Origin: Sphingomonadales bacterium
Lineage (GTDB): Bacteria > Pseudomonadota > Alphaproteobacteria > Sphingomonadales > Sphingomonadaceae
Length of the DNA: 64,000 bases
NCBI GenBank assembly: GCA_017302615.1
Contig: JAFLDB010000003.1
Location: 186,001-250,000 of the forward strand
Direction of reading: 5' to 3'
The notes under the pieces are model-generated. The model saw only the letters and a list, made by a program, of their open reading frames with translations, made no database searches and was not told where the DNA came from. A program made the translations under genes and the position numbers. Shown one piece after another: positions 1 through 9,400 of the stretch (the first letter of the stretch is position 1; each line of letters starts with the position of its first letter).

Positions 1-27
1 CGTGCATACGAAAAGGGTAGATCAAGG

Positions 28-1308
28 GTGGCAAACCGGCAGCAAAGCGGCCATGGCCCGACCATGCCCGCCGCGCCGCGCCACATGCCCACCCGAATCG
101 GGGAACGCGAGTTCATCGTCCTGATGGCCTCGCTGATGGCGTTGCAGGCGCTCAGCATCGATTCGATGCTGCCCGCGCTGGGCGCGATCGCGAGCGATCT
201 GGGATCGGACAATCCCAACCACCGCCAACTGGTGATCGGGGTCTACCTGTTCGGATCGGCGATCGGCGCGTTGCTGCCCGGCGCGTTGGCCGACCGGTTC
301 GGCCGCCGCCCGGTGCTGTTCGCGGCGCTGGGGATCTATACCGTGCTGGCGCTGGCCTGCGCGGTGGTGCAGGATTTCACCACCCTCCTCGTGCTGCGCG
401 GCCTCCAGGCACTGGGCAGCGCGGGACTTTCGGTCATGCCGAGCGCGATTATCCGCGATTGCCACGAGGGCGACCGGATGGCGCGAATGCTGTCCACCAC
501 GGCGCTGGTTTTCATGATCGTCCCGATTCTGGCCCCCAGTTTCGGCCAGGCGGCGCTCCAATTGGGCGGCTGGCGCTGGATCTTCGGACTGACCACGGTG
601 CTGTCGGTCGCGGTCACGGCCTGGGTCTGGCTGCGTCTGCCGGAAACCCTCGATCCCGCCAACCGGCAGGCAATCCGACCGCGCCACATCGCCGCCAACA
701 TGGGTACCGCGCTGAGCAACCGGGCCTCGATCGGCTATGTGATCGGCGCCGGGCTGGTTTGGGCCGGGCTGTTCGGGTTCCTCAACAGCTCGCAGCAGCT
801 GGTTGCCGAGCACTTCGGCGCGGGCGACAGCTTCCCGCTCTATTTCGCGGCGATGGCTGGCTGCATGGCCCTGGCCAACCTCGTCAATTCCCGCATCGTC
901 GAGCGGTTCGGCGCGCGCCGCGTATCGCACACCGCGCTATTGGCCTTCATCGCCCTGGCCGCTTTGCAGGTCAGCCGCGCCTATGCCGGGGACGAGACCC
1001 TGAGCGAATTCGCCGTGATGATGGCAGCGCAGATGTGCCTGTGCGCGTTGATGGGGGCCAATTTCACTTCGATCGCGCTGCAGCCGTTCGGCCAGATCGC
1101 CGGGGCGGCGGCCTCGGTCCAGATGTTCACCCGCTCGGTCCTGTCCTCACTGTTGGGCGGAGCGATCGGGCAGGCGTTCGACGGCAGCGCCCGGCCACTG
1201 GCCACCGCGCTGCTGGCGGGTGGGCTGATCGCGCTGGCGCTGGTGTTCTATAGCGAGCGCGGGCGGCTCTTCCGCCGGCTCAATCCACCCGGTAGACAGA
1301 CGGTATGA
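28..1308 (+). CDS. MFS drug-resistance transporter, Bcr/CflA type
   Basis: A 426-residue inner-membrane protein, the usual length for a 12-helix major facilitator. The loop between helices 2 and 3 carries the MFS signature GALADRFGRRPV (about residues 85-96), and the N-terminal half has the Bcr/CflA feel (SIDSMLPALGAIASDL). The family exports drugs or small metabolites by proton antiport; the substrate here is unknown. The start is GTG with AAAGGG about 10 bases upstream; in-frame ATGs at 64 and 85 are alternatives. Its stop overlaps the glpD start as ATGA, so the two are probably translationally coupled, which is an unusual pairing for an exporter. Confidence 0.88.
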   Translation: MANRQQSGHGPTMPAAPRHMPTRIGEREFIVLMASLMALQALSIDSMLPALGAIASDLGSDNPNHRQLVIGVYLFGSAIGALLPGALADRFGRRPVLFAALGIYTVLALACAVVQDFTTLLVLRGLQALGSAGLSVMPSAIIRDCHEGDRMARMLSTTALVFMIVPILAPSFGQAALQLGGWRWIFGLTTVLSVAVTAWVWLRLPETLDPANRQAIRPRHIAANMGTALSNRASIGYVIGAGLVWAGLFGFLNSSQQLVAEHFGAGDSFPLYFAAMAGCMALANLVNSRIVERFGARRVSHTALLAFIALAALQVSRAYAGDETLSEFAVMMAAQMCLCALMGANFTSIALQPFGQIAGAAASVQMFTRSVLSSLLGGAIGQAFDGSARPLATALLAGGLIALALVFYSERGRLFRRLNPPGRQTV

Positions 1309-2762
1309 ACGAACCATTCGATCTGGCAGTCATCGGTGGCGGCGTGAACGGAGCCGGGATTGCCCGCGACGCCGCCGGGCGCGGCGCGAAAGTGCTGCTG
1401 CTCGAAGCGGGCGACCTGGCGCAGGGGACCAGCTCGGCCTCGACCAAGCTGATCCACGGCGGCTTGCGCTATCTGGAGCATTACGAGTTCGGCCTGGTCC
1501 GCGAATCGCTGACCGAGCGTGAGGCGCTGTGGGCCATTGCCCCGCACATCATCCACCCGATGCGCTTCGTGCTGCCTTATGTCGACGGGCTGCGGCCGCG
1601 CTGGCTGCTGCGGCTGGGCCTGTTCCTGTATGACCATATCGGCGGTCGCAAGCGCCTGCCCGCCACCCGCACGGTCGATCTGCGCCGCCATGCCGCCGGC
1701 GGTCCGCTGAAGGGCGGCTTTTCCACCGGGTTCGAATATTCCGACGGCTGGGTGGACGATGCCCGGCTGGTGGTGCTCAACGCCAAGTCGGCCGAGGCCA
1801 AGGGCGCAACTGTGCGCCCGCGCACCCGCGTCACCTCGGCCCGGCGCGAGGACGGGCTGTGGCGGATCGAGGCCGGAAACGAGACGTTTCATGCCAAGGC
1901 GCTGGTCAATGCCGCCGGTCCCCGCGTGCTCGAAGTGGACGGTTTGATCGGCGAAGCGCCGGACTATGCCATGCGGCTGGTGCGCGGCAGCCACATCGTC
2001 GTGCCGCGCCTGTTCGATCACCCCTATTCCTACTTCTTCCAGTTGCCGGACGGGCGGATCTTCTTCGCAATCCCCTATGAACGACACTTCACCCTGATCG
2101 GCACCACCGACGTCGACCATGACCGTTCGCTGGACAAGGTCGAGGCCAGCGCCGAGGAAATCGCCTACCTGTGCGAAGGAGCCAGCCGCTACTTCGCCAA
2201 AACGGTCACCCCGGCCGACGTGGTCTGGACCTATTCCGGCGTGCGCCCGCTGGTCAGCGACGGATCGGACAAGCCCGAAGCGGCGACCCGCGGCTACCGG
2301 CTCGACCTGTCAGGCGAAGCCGAGGGCGCGCCGCTGCTCTCGGTCTATGGCGGCAAGATCACCACTTACCGCCATCTTGCCGAAGAAGCGGTCGACCTGC
2401 TCGTCCCGCGCCTGCCGGCGCTGACCGGCAAGGGCTGGACCCGGCGCGAGGCGCTGCCCGGCGGGGACTTCGCGATTGACGGCCTCGATGCGCTGATCGC
2501 CGCCTATGCCCGTGACTATCCGTTCCTGTCCGCCGACGATGCCGACCGCATCGCCCGCGCCTATGGCACCCGCGCGCGGGACTGGCTGGGCAAGGACCAG
2601 GGCCGCGACTTCGGCGGCGGCCTCAGCCGGGCCGAGGTCGATTACCTGGTGGCCGAGGAATGGGCCGTCAGTGCCGAGGACGTGCTGTGGCGCCGCACCA
2701 AGCTGGGCCTGCGGCTCAGCGCGGAGCAGGCGGCGGGGCTGAGGGACTATCTGGGGGCCTGA
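1305..2762 (+). CDS. glpD: Aerobic glycerol-3-phosphate dehydrogenase
   Basis: Membrane-associated FAD enzyme that oxidises sn-glycerol-3-phosphate to dihydroxyacetone phosphate and passes electrons to quinone. The N terminus shows the dinucleotide fold (AVIGGGVNGAGIARDAAGRG, about residues 8-27), followed by the family motif SSASTKLIHGGLRYLE. A later GTTDVDHD block and the C-terminal alpha-helical DAO_C region are present; 485 residues is typical. It overlaps the upstream transporter by 4 bases (ATGA). No glpK or glpF is visible next to it, so its glycerol-3-phosphate probably comes from phospholipid turnover or from genes elsewhere. Confidence 0.95.
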   Translation: MNEPFDLAVIGGGVNGAGIARDAAGRGAKVLLLEAGDLAQGTSSASTKLIHGGLRYLEHYEFGLVRESLTEREALWAIAPHIIHPMRFVLPYVDGLRPRWLLRLGLFLYDHIGGRKRLPATRTVDLRRHAAGGPLKGGFSTGFEYSDGWVDDARLVVLNAKSAEAKGATVRPRTRVTSARREDGLWRIEAGNETFHAKALVNAAGPRVLEVDGLIGEAPDYAMRLVRGSHIVVPRLFDHPYSYFFQLPDGRIFFAIPYERHFTLIGTTDVDHDRSLDKVEASAEEIAYLCEGASRYFAKTVTPADVVWTYSGVRPLVSDGSDKPEAATRGYRLDLSGEAEGAPLLSVYGGKITTYRHLAEEAVDLLVPRLPALTGKGWTRREALPGGDFAIDGLDALIAAYARDYPFLSADDADRIARAYGTRARDWLGKDQGRDFGGGLSRAEVDYLVAEEWAVSAEDVLWRRTKLGLRLSAEQAAGLRDYLGA

Positions 2763-2765
2763 TCC

Positions 2766-4289
2766 TCAGTCTGCCCCCAGCGCCTTCCACGCCAGATCGG
2801 CAAATTCGCAGAGCAGTGGCCGCGTTTCGCGCGGGTCGATGATGTCCTCGATCCCGAACTTCTCGGCGGTGCGGAACGGGCTGCGCACGCGGTTGAGGCG
2901 TTCGCGGATCGCTTCGAGGTGGGCCTGCGGGTCTTCCGCGGCTTCGATCTCGCTCTTGTAGGCAACTTCGATCCCGCCTTCGATCGGCAGGCTGCCCCAG
3001 TCGCCGCTGGGCCAGGCGAAGCGGTACTGGAAGGCTTCGGCGTTGCTCATCGCGCTGCCCGCGATGCCATAGGCGCGGCGGATCACCACGCAGCACAGCG
3101 GCACCGTGGCCTTGTAGATCGCGTTCATGGCATTGACGCCGTAACGGATCGTGCCGCTGCTTTCGGCGGCCAGCCCGATCATGAAGCCGGGGTTGTCGAC
3201 CAGGTGGACCACCGGCAGGCGGAACTGGTCGGCCAGCTTGATGAAGCGTTCCACTTTCTCGCTGGTCTTGGCTTCCCACGATCCGCCCAGGAAGCTGGGA
3301 TCGCTGGCGACGACCGCGACCGGCCAGCCATCCAGCCGGGCAAACGCGGTGATCGCGGCGCGGCCCCACATCCGGCCCATTTCGAACACGCTGCCCTTGT
3401 CGAACGCGGCGTCCAGCAGCTTGCGCATCGAATAGACCTGCTTGGCCTCACGCGGGACCAGGCTGATCAGGCTCTGCTCCTTGCGGTCCACCGGGTCGGT
3501 GTTCATCGTGCGCGGGGCGTGCTGACCGACGTGGCTGGGCAGGTAGGACAGGAACCGGCGGGCGGTGGCGAAGGCTTCGGCCTCGCTGGCCACTTCCTCG
3601 TCGACCACGCCGTTGCGGGTGTGGATGATCGATCCGCCCAAGGATTCCTTGTCGCTCGCTTCGCCGATCGCCTCGACCACGGCGGGGCCGGCGGCGAACA
3701 GCTGGGACAGGCCCTTGACCATGATCGAATAGTGGCTGGCCACCACCCGCGCCGCGCCAAGGCCCGCCGTCGGGCCAAGGGCCAGGGCGACGACCGGCAC
3801 CGTCTCAAGGTTCTTCACGATTTCGCCCCAGCCCGGTGTGGCGGGAACGTAGGTCGCGCCGATCTCTTCCAGCGTCTTGACCGATCCGCCCCCGCCGGTG
3901 CCGTCGATCATCCGGATCAGCGGGATTTTCAGCGTGGAGGCCATCTGTTCGCACTGCACGAACTTGCGGTGGATCGCCGCATCGGCCGCGCCGCCGCGCA
4001 CGGTGAAATCGTCGGCGCTGGCCACCACCGGGCGCCCTTCGATATTGGCGCGCCCGAAGACCAGGTTGGAGGGGGAGAGGTCGAGCAGCTCGCCGTCCGG
4101 CCCGTAGTGGCCCTTGCCGGCGATCTTGCCGACCTCGCGGAAAGACCCGGGATCGATCAGGCCCTTGATCCGGGCGCGGGCGTCCAGCTTGCCCCGGCCA
4201 TGCTGCCGCGCGACCTTTTCCGGCCCGCCCATCTGCTCGGCCAGCTTGCGGCGGCGGCGCAGTTCCTCGACTTCGGGTTTCCAGGTCAT
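2766..4289 (-). CDS. Acyl-CoA carboxylase, carboxyltransferase (beta) subunit
   Basis: 507-residue carboxyltransferase with both crotonase-like halves: the N half includes the glycine-rich DGTGGGGSV and AALALGP-like oxyanion region, and the C half has PSFLGGSWEAKTSEK and NPGFMIGLAAE. It moves CO2 from carboxybiotin to an acyl-CoA. It starts inside the stop of the biotin-carrying subunit (ATGA overlap at 4286-4289), so the two form one enzyme. Length and sequence resemble propionyl-, methylcrotonyl- or other acyl-CoA carboxylases; the substrate cannot be decided from sequence alone. The C terminus runs to within 4 bases of the convergent glpD stop. Confidence 0.9.
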   Translation of the reverse strand: MTWKPEVEELRRRRKLAEQMGGPEKVARQHGRGKLDARARIKGLIDPGSFREVGKIAGKGHYGPDGELLDLSPSNLVFGRANIEGRPVVASADDFTVRGGAADAAIHRKFVQCEQMASTLKIPLIRMIDGTGGGGSVKTLEEIGATYVPATPGWGEIVKNLETVPVVALALGPTAGLGAARVVASHYSIMVKGLSQLFAAGPAVVEAIGEASDKESLGGSIIHTRNGVVDEEVASEAEAFATARRFLSYLPSHVGQHAPRTMNTDPVDRKEQSLISLVPREAKQVYSMRKLLDAAFDKGSVFEMGRMWGRAAITAFARLDGWPVAVVASDPSFLGGSWEAKTSEKVERFIKLADQFRLPVVHLVDNPGFMIGLAAESSGTIRYGVNAMNAIYKATVPLCCVVIRRAYGIAGSAMSNAEAFQYRFAWPSGDWGSLPIEGGIEVAYKSEIEAAEDPQAHLEAIRERLNRVRSPFRTAEKFGIEDIIDPRETRPLLCEFADLAWKALGAD

Positions 4290-6142
4290 TCGCTGGCCTC
4301 GATCCGCGCCAGCAGCGCCTCGACCTGCACCTGCGCGCCCGGCGTGGCAGAAAGCTGCGCTACCCTGCCATCGAACGGCGCGGTCAGCGTGTGCTCCATC
4401 TTCATCGCTTCCAGCGTCAGCAGTTTCTGCCCCTTGGTCACCGCCTGTCCTTCGGTGACTTCGACGGCGATGATCTTGCCCGGCATGGGCGAGAGGATAT
4501 CGCCATCGTGGGCACCGTGGTGCGAGCCGCCTGCAACCCGTTCCAGCGTATAGCGGCGGGCGAAACCGGCATCGAACACCAGCACGTCTTCCGCCGGGTG
4601 ATCCGCCGCCACCTCGTCAAGCGCAACGCGGTGCAGCGTTCCTTGGTCATCGACCATGCGAACTTCGGCACGCGGAGCAGCGTTGGCGCGGAAACCGAGC
4701 GCGGCCGACCACGGCCCCGAACCGGGACTTGCCGCCAGAAGCGCTGCTGCTTCGGTCAGTTCTTGGTTATCGGGCTCTGGTGCCTGAACCAGCAGTTCAA
4801 GATCGCGCCCGATCAGGCCGGTATCGACCTTGCCGGACTGAAATCCGGGATGTTCCAGCAGCAGGCCGAGGAACCCGGCATTGGTGCGCACCGGCCAGAC
4901 CTCGGTCTGATCGACGCCTTCCAGCAGCGTTTCGATTGCCTCTTCGCGCGATTCTCCATGCGCGATCAGCTTGGCGATCATCGGATCATAGAACGGCGAT
5001 ACTTCGCCGCCTTCCTCTACGCCGGTATCGACCCGCAATCCGCTGCCAAGGCGCAAGTGATCGAGCGGGCCAATGGCGGGCAAAAACCCCTTCGCCGGGT
5101 CTTCCGCATAAAGCCGCGCTTCCATCGCCCAGCCGTTGATTGAAAGGTCTTCCTGCCGTTTGGGCAGTTTCTCGCCTGCCGCCACCCGCAGCTGCCATTC
5201 GACCAGGTCCACCCCGGTGATCTCCTCGGTCACCGGGTGTTCCACCTGCAGGCGGGTGTTCATTTCCATGAACCAGATCCGGTCGGCGCGCAGGCCTTCC
5301 GAAGCATCGGCGATGAACTCGATCGTGCCCGCGCCGCGATAGTTGACCGCCCTGGCCGCGCGGACAGCCGCTGCGCACAGTTCGGCGCGGGTCGCCTCGT
5401 CCATGCCGGGGGCGGGGGCTTCCTCGATCACCTTCTGGTGACGGCGCTGGAGCGAACAATCGCGCTCGAACAGGTGGACGACGTTGCCGTGGCTGTCGCC
5501 AAACACCTGCACTTCGATGTGGCGGGGGGAGAGGATGTATTTCTCGATCAGCACATGATCGTTGCCGAAGCTGGCCGCGGCCTCGCGCTGGCAAGAGGCA
5601 AGCGCGTCGGCAAAGTCCGCCGCGCTGTCCACCCGCCGCATCCCCTTGCCGCCGCCGCCGGCCACGGCCTTGATCAGCACCGGATAGCCGACTTCGGCGG
5701 CGCGTTCGGCCAGGAAGGCCGGGTCCTGGTTTGCGCCCAAATAGCCCGGGGTCACCGGCACGCCGGCCTGCTGCATCAGCTGCTTGGCGGCGTCCTTCAG
5801 GCCCATCGCCTCGATCGATTCGGGGCTGGGGCCAACCCAGATCAGCCCGGAATCAATCACCGCGCGGGCAAAGTCGGCATTTTCGGACAGGAAGCCATAG
5901 CCGGGATGGATCGCCTCGGCCCCGGTGGCCTTGGCGGCGGCGATGATCTTTTCGCCGACCAGATAGCTCTCGCGGGCCGGGCTGGGGCCGATATGGACCG
6001 CCTCATCCGCCTGCCGCACGTGCAGCGCGCGGGCATCGGCGTCGGAATATACGGCCACGGTGCGCAGGCCCATCTGGCGGGCGGTGCGGATGATCCGGCA
6101 GGCGATTTCGCCCCGGTTGGCAATGAGAAGCGATGAAAACAT
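4286..6142 (-). CDS. Acyl-CoA carboxylase, biotin carboxylase/BCCP (alpha) subunit
   Basis: 618-residue ATP-grasp biotin carboxylase fused to a biotin carrier domain. Visible blocks: N-terminal LLIANRGEIACRI, the ATP-grasp glycine loop (AGGGGKGM), IEFI/EMNTRLQVEHPVTEE, and near the C terminus the biotinylation site EAMKMEH. It carboxylates its own biotin with bicarbonate and ATP for the neighbouring beta subunit. The reading frame is open to 6244, but the conserved N terminus begins at the ATG at 6142, which I chose; the 34 residues before it look unrelated to the family. First gene of a two-gene minus-strand operon. Confidence 0.92.
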   Translation of the reverse strand: MFSSLLIANRGEIACRIIRTARQMGLRTVAVYSDADARALHVRQADEAVHIGPSPARESYLVGEKIIAAAKATGAEAIHPGYGFLSENADFARAVIDSGLIWVGPSPESIEAMGLKDAAKQLMQQAGVPVTPGYLGANQDPAFLAERAAEVGYPVLIKAVAGGGGKGMRRVDSAADFADALASCQREAAASFGNDHVLIEKYILSPRHIEVQVFGDSHGNVVHLFERDCSLQRRHQKVIEEAPAPGMDEATRAELCAAAVRAARAVNYRGAGTIEFIADASEGLRADRIWFMEMNTRLQVEHPVTEEITGVDLVEWQLRVAAGEKLPKRQEDLSINGWAMEARLYAEDPAKGFLPAIGPLDHLRLGSGLRVDTGVEEGGEVSPFYDPMIAKLIAHGESREEAIETLLEGVDQTEVWPVRTNAGFLGLLLEHPGFQSGKVDTGLIGRDLELLVQAPEPDNQELTEAAALLAASPGSGPWSAALGFRANAAPRAEVRMVDDQGTLHRVALDEVAADHPAEDVLVFDAGFARRYTLERVAGGSHHGAHDGDILSPMPGKIIAVEVTEGQAVTKGQKLLTLEAMKMEHTLTAPFDGRVAQLSATPGAQVQVEALLARIEASE

Positions 6143-6255
6143 GGGGACAGTGGCTAGGGCGCATTTGACGCGGCTGCAATGCCCCTTGCGCTCGGGCGGA
6201 GCCGACACTAGAGCGACGCGCAAACCAATCGCGCGGATTCCCAACGGGGCACACT

Positions 6256-7143
6256 ATGTCAGACCGCTTCAATACCATTGCCGGATGGACGTTGTTTTCC
6301 GGTATCGTCCTGCTTGGCCTCTCGGCCGTCAGCTCACGCTATTACGAAGGCGGCAAGAACGAGCGGCCTGAGAAGATGGGCTTCGAGATTGCCGGTGTCG
6401 TCCAGGAAGGCGAAGGCGGCGGCAAGGACGCCACTCCGTTCGAGGCCTACCTGGCCAAGGCCGATATCGCCAAGGGTGAAAAGGCCTTCGCCAAGTGCGC
6501 CAGCTGCCACACCATCGACCAGGGCGGCGCGGCCGGATTGGGGCCGAACCTGTGGGGCACCCTGGGCGCCAACGTCGCCAGCCATCCCTTTGCCTATTCC
6601 GATGCGCTGAAGGGCAAGGGCGGCAAGTGGGACTGGACCAGCATGAGCGCCTGGCTGGAAAACCCGGCCAAGTATGCGCCGGGCACCAAGATGAGCTTCG
6701 CCGGGCTTAGCGATCCGCAGGAACGCGCCAACCTGATGGTCTATCTCAATTCGAAGAGCGCCAGCCCGCTGCCGCTGCCGGCCGTGCCGGAAGCACCCGC
6801 CGCCGGGGCCGCGCCGGAAGCCGCTGCCGTGGTCGGCGATGCCGCCAAGGGCCAGAAGAGCTTCGCCAAGTGCGCGGCCTGCCACACCATCACTCCGGGC
6901 GGTGCCAACGGCATCGGTCCGAACCTGGTCGGTGTGTTCGGTGAAGGGATCGGCCAGGGCCGCGGCGGCTATGCCTTCTCCGATGCCCTCAAGGGCAAGG
7001 GCGGCACCTGGGACGATGCGACCATGGATGCCTGGCTGACCGATCCGGCCAAGTTCGCGCCCGGCAACAAGATGACCTTCGCCGGTCTCGCCGATGCGCA
7101 GGAACGCGCCAACATCATCGCCTACCTGAAGTCGGTCAAGTAA
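6256..7143 (+). CDS. Membrane-anchored diheme cytochrome c (tandem class I domains)
   Basis: 295-residue c-type cytochrome with an uncleaved N-terminal anchor (about residues 9-25), a charged linker, and two class I cytochrome c domains. Heme sites are CASCH (81-85) and CAACH (206-210); the axial methionines are likely M146 and M273 in the near-identical KMSFAGL and KMTFAGL motifs. The two domains are obvious duplicates (both contain AYSDALKGKGG or AFSDALKGKGG) joined by an Ala/Pro-rich linker of about 30 residues. The anchored form resembles cytochrome cy-type electron carriers between the bc1 complex and a terminal oxidase. An ordinary mono-domain CycM-like protein is the nearest alternative. 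Confidence 0.9.
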   Translation: MSDRFNTIAGWTLFSGIVLLGLSAVSSRYYEGGKNERPEKMGFEIAGVVQEGEGGGKDATPFEAYLAKADIAKGEKAFAKCASCHTIDQGGAAGLGPNLWGTLGANVASHPFAYSDALKGKGGKWDWTSMSAWLENPAKYAPGTKMSFAGLSDPQERANLMVYLNSKSASPLPLPAVPEAPAAGAAPEAAAVVGDAAKGQKSFAKCAACHTITPGGANGIGPNLVGVFGEGIGQGRGGYAFSDALKGKGGTWDDATMDAWLTDPAKFAPGNKMTFAGLADAQERANIIAYLKSVK

Positions 7144-7168
7144 GACCGGGCTTCAGGACCGAACCAAG

Positions 7169-7196
7169 GGGCGGGGCCGCAAGGCTCCGCCCTTTT
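7169..7196. terminator. Intrinsic terminator between convergent genes
   Basis: Ten-base-pair GC stem (7169-7178 with 7183-7192, one G-T pair), GCAA tetraloop at 7179-7182, then TTTT. It lies 25 bases after the cytochrome stop and before the convergent rlmE stop, so it serves mainly the plus-strand gene. Confidence 0.85.
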
Positions 7197-7236
7197 GGTT
7201 TGTGCGGCCCGCGCGAGTGGATGGAACCTTGCCGCC

Positions 7237-7893
7237 CTAGCCCTTGAAGCCCTGTGCGATCACGTACCATTCCGACGAATCCTTGCGGCTGGCTGGCGGC
7301 TTGGCGTGCTTCACGGATGCGAAGTGCTGTTTCAGCAGGGCGAGCAGGTCCGTATCGGTCCCCCCGGCGAGCACCTTGGCGACAAAGGCCCCGCCCGGCG
7401 CCAGGTTCTCGATCGCGAAGTGGGCGGCGGTTTCCACGAGGCCCATGGTGCGCAGGTGATCGGTCTGCTTGTGACCGACGGTGTTGGCCGCCATGTCGGA
7501 AATGACCAGATCGGGCGGACCGTCCAGCGCCTCGGTCAGCGCGGCGGGGGCCTCGTCGGCCATGAAGTCCATCTGGAAGATCGTAACGCCCTCGATCGGG
7601 TCGGTCGGCAAGAGATCGATCCCGACCACGGCGGCCTTCGGGTTCTGCTTCCTGACCACCTGGCTCCACCCGCCCGGCGCAATGCCCAGGTCGACCACCC
7701 GGCGCGCGCCCTTGATCAGGCCGAACTTCTCGTCCAGCTCGATCAGCTTGAAGGCGGCGCGGCTGCGCCAGCCGGCGGCCTTGGCCTGCTTTACGTAAGG
7801 ATCGGCCAGCTGCCGGGAAAGCCAGCGGGCCGAACTGGCCGAACGCTTGCGCGCGGTCTTCAGCCGTTCACCGGACGGTTTTCCGCCTCTCAT
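7237..7893 (-). CDS. rlmE: 23S rRNA 2'-O-methyltransferase RlmE (FtsJ/RrmJ)
   Basis: 218-residue SAM methyltransferase that 2'-O-methylates U2552 of 23S rRNA in the 50S subunit. The SAM motif reads DLGIAPGGWSQV, with Ile where Ala is usual. The K-D-K-E style catalytic residues fit: KLIELDEKFGL near the N terminus, the D of LVISDMA, the K of FVAKVLAGG, and the E of SSEWYV. A basic N-terminal extension (KPSGERLKTARKRS) is typical of alphaproteobacterial versions. Its start overlaps the ppx stop by 4 bases, giving a ppx-rlmE operon. Confidence 0.94.
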   Translation of the reverse strand: MRGGKPSGERLKTARKRSASSARWLSRQLADPYVKQAKAAGWRSRAAFKLIELDEKFGLIKGARRVVDLGIAPGGWSQVVRKQNPKAAVVGIDLLPTDPIEGVTIFQMDFMADEAPAALTEALDGPPDLVISDMAANTVGHKQTDHLRTMGLVETAAHFAIENLAPGGAFVAKVLAGGTDTDLLALLKQHFASVKHAKPPASRKDSSEWYVIAQGFKG

Positions 7894-9083
7894 GCGCTGC
7901 CCCTTTGCATTCTCAGCAGCGCCGCCCTGGCCCGCTCACCATGGCCGCCGGCCGCCATCAGCCCGCGCAGGATCCCCTCGCGGATGCCGCGGTCGGCCAC
8001 GCCGAGCCGGTCCGCAGGCCACAGGTCGAGGATCGATTCGAGAATCGCGCAGCCGGCCACGACCAGATCGGACCGCTCGCGCCCGATGCAGGGCTGGGCC
8101 CGCCGCTCTGCCGGGGTCATCCGGGCGAGGCCCTGGCACAGGTCGCGCATCGAATCGGACACCACGATCAGTCCGTCGACCGCGCTGCGATCATACTGCG
8201 GCAGTTCCAGGTGCAGGCTGGCCAGGGTGGTGACCGTGCCGCTGGTGCCCAGCAGGCGCAGCGGATGATCGCTGGCGTTGCGATCGATCCAGTCTCCGAT
8301 CCGCGTGGCAAAGGGGGCGAGGCTGCCCGCCACCGTGTCGCGCATCGCCGCATAGCGCGCGGCGCGGCCGACGGGGTCTTCGGGTTCGTGCCCGACCGTC
8401 TCGGTCAGCGAGACGACGCCCCAGGGCACGCTGTGCCAGTCATGGATCAGCGGCGCGGCATCGTGGCGGCTTTCCACCAGCACCAGTTCGGTCGATCCGC
8501 CGCCGATGTCGAAGATCATCGCCGGGCCTTCGTCCGCCTCCAGCAGGATGTGGCAGCCCATCACCGCCAGCCGCGCCTCTTCCTGGGCGCTGATGATGTC
8601 GAGCAGGATGCCGGTTTCCTCGCGCACCCGCTGGATGAAATCGGCGCCATTCTCGGCCCTGCGGCACGCTTCGGTCGCGACCGAGCGGGCCAGATGGACG
8701 TTGCGGCGCTTCAGCTTGTCGGCGCAGATGTGCAGCGCGCCCAATGCCCGGTCCATTGCGGCCTGGCTCAGCCGACCGGTCTGGGCCAGGCCTTCGCCCA
8801 GCCGCACGACCCGGCTGAAGGCATCGATCACGACGAAGTTTTCCCCCTGCGGACGCGCGATCAGCAGGCGGCAATTGTTGGTGCCAAGGTCGATCGCGGC
8901 AAAGGCCTGACGCTGGGGCTGGGCGGCGCGCTGGGCCTGCTGCCAGGCGGCAGGCTCGCTCCGGCTGGGGCCACCGGGGCGGTTCCGGGACGAATCCGGC
9001 GGCTGCTTGCGCTGGGCCTTGCCGGATTCCGGGCGGGCCTTGGACCCTGGGGAACCACCGGGCGGCGGGGAATAATCCGCCAT
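7890..9083 (-). CDS. ppx: Exopolyphosphatase / guanosine pentaphosphatase (Ppx/GppA family)
   Basis: Actin-fold phosphatase that removes phosphate from polyphosphate or from pppGpp. Recognisable blocks are AAIDLGTNNCRLLIA (phosphate 1 loop), VATEACRRAENG, ISAQEEARLA, and DIGGGSTELVLV (phosphate 2 loop), followed by LLGTSGTVTTLA. The N terminus carries about 55 residues of low-complexity Ser/Pro/Gln/Arg-rich sequence before the fold. I chose the ATG at 9083; an ATG at 9116 would add 11 residues, and neither has a clear ribosome binding site. Which substrate dominates is not visible. Coupled to rlmE downstream by a 4-base overlap. Confidence 0.9.
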   Translation of the reverse strand: MADYSPPPGGSPGSKARPESGKAQRKQPPDSSRNRPGGPSRSEPAAWQQAQRAAQPQRQAFAAIDLGTNNCRLLIARPQGENFVVIDAFSRVVRLGEGLAQTGRLSQAAMDRALGALHICADKLKRRNVHLARSVATEACRRAENGADFIQRVREETGILLDIISAQEEARLAVMGCHILLEADEGPAMIFDIGGGSTELVLVESRHDAAPLIHDWHSVPWGVVSLTETVGHEPEDPVGRAARYAAMRDTVAGSLAPFATRIGDWIDRNASDHPLRLLGTSGTVTTLASLHLELPQYDRSAVDGLIVVSDSMRDLCQGLARMTPAERRAQPCIGRERSDLVVAGCAILESILDLWPADRLGVADRGIREGILRGLMAAGGHGERARAALLRMQRGSA

Positions 9084-9226
9084 GTCACATACACTCGTTA
9101 TCGTTTTCCCGACCATTGCGGCGGGTACCTGATGCCGATGCTAGACCTGTCGCGCGCGCGGGGCAAGGGCACCGCCTTTCCCCGGCTTGACGGCGCGGCG
9201 CGGCGGCACTAGAGGCACCCCCCTAT

Positions 9227-9300
9227 TGCCCGATCCTCTAATGGTAAGAGAGCGGACTCTGACTCCGTCAATCAAGGTTCGAATCCTTGTCGGGCATCCA
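9227..9300 (+). tRNA. tRNA-Gln (anticodon CTG)
   Basis: Cloverleaf with a 7-bp acceptor (TGCCCGA with TCGGGCA), anticodon loop CTCTGAC giving CTG, T loop TTCGAAT and encoded CCA at 9298-9300. It reads CAG. Confidence 0.95.
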
Positions 9301-9400
9301 GCTTTTCCGCCGGTCCAACCACCCGCCTTGCCAAGAGCGGCGGTCGGTTGGCGCGCGGCTCCCCTTTGACAGCGCCCCCTGAGGGCCTAAAAGCGAACCA

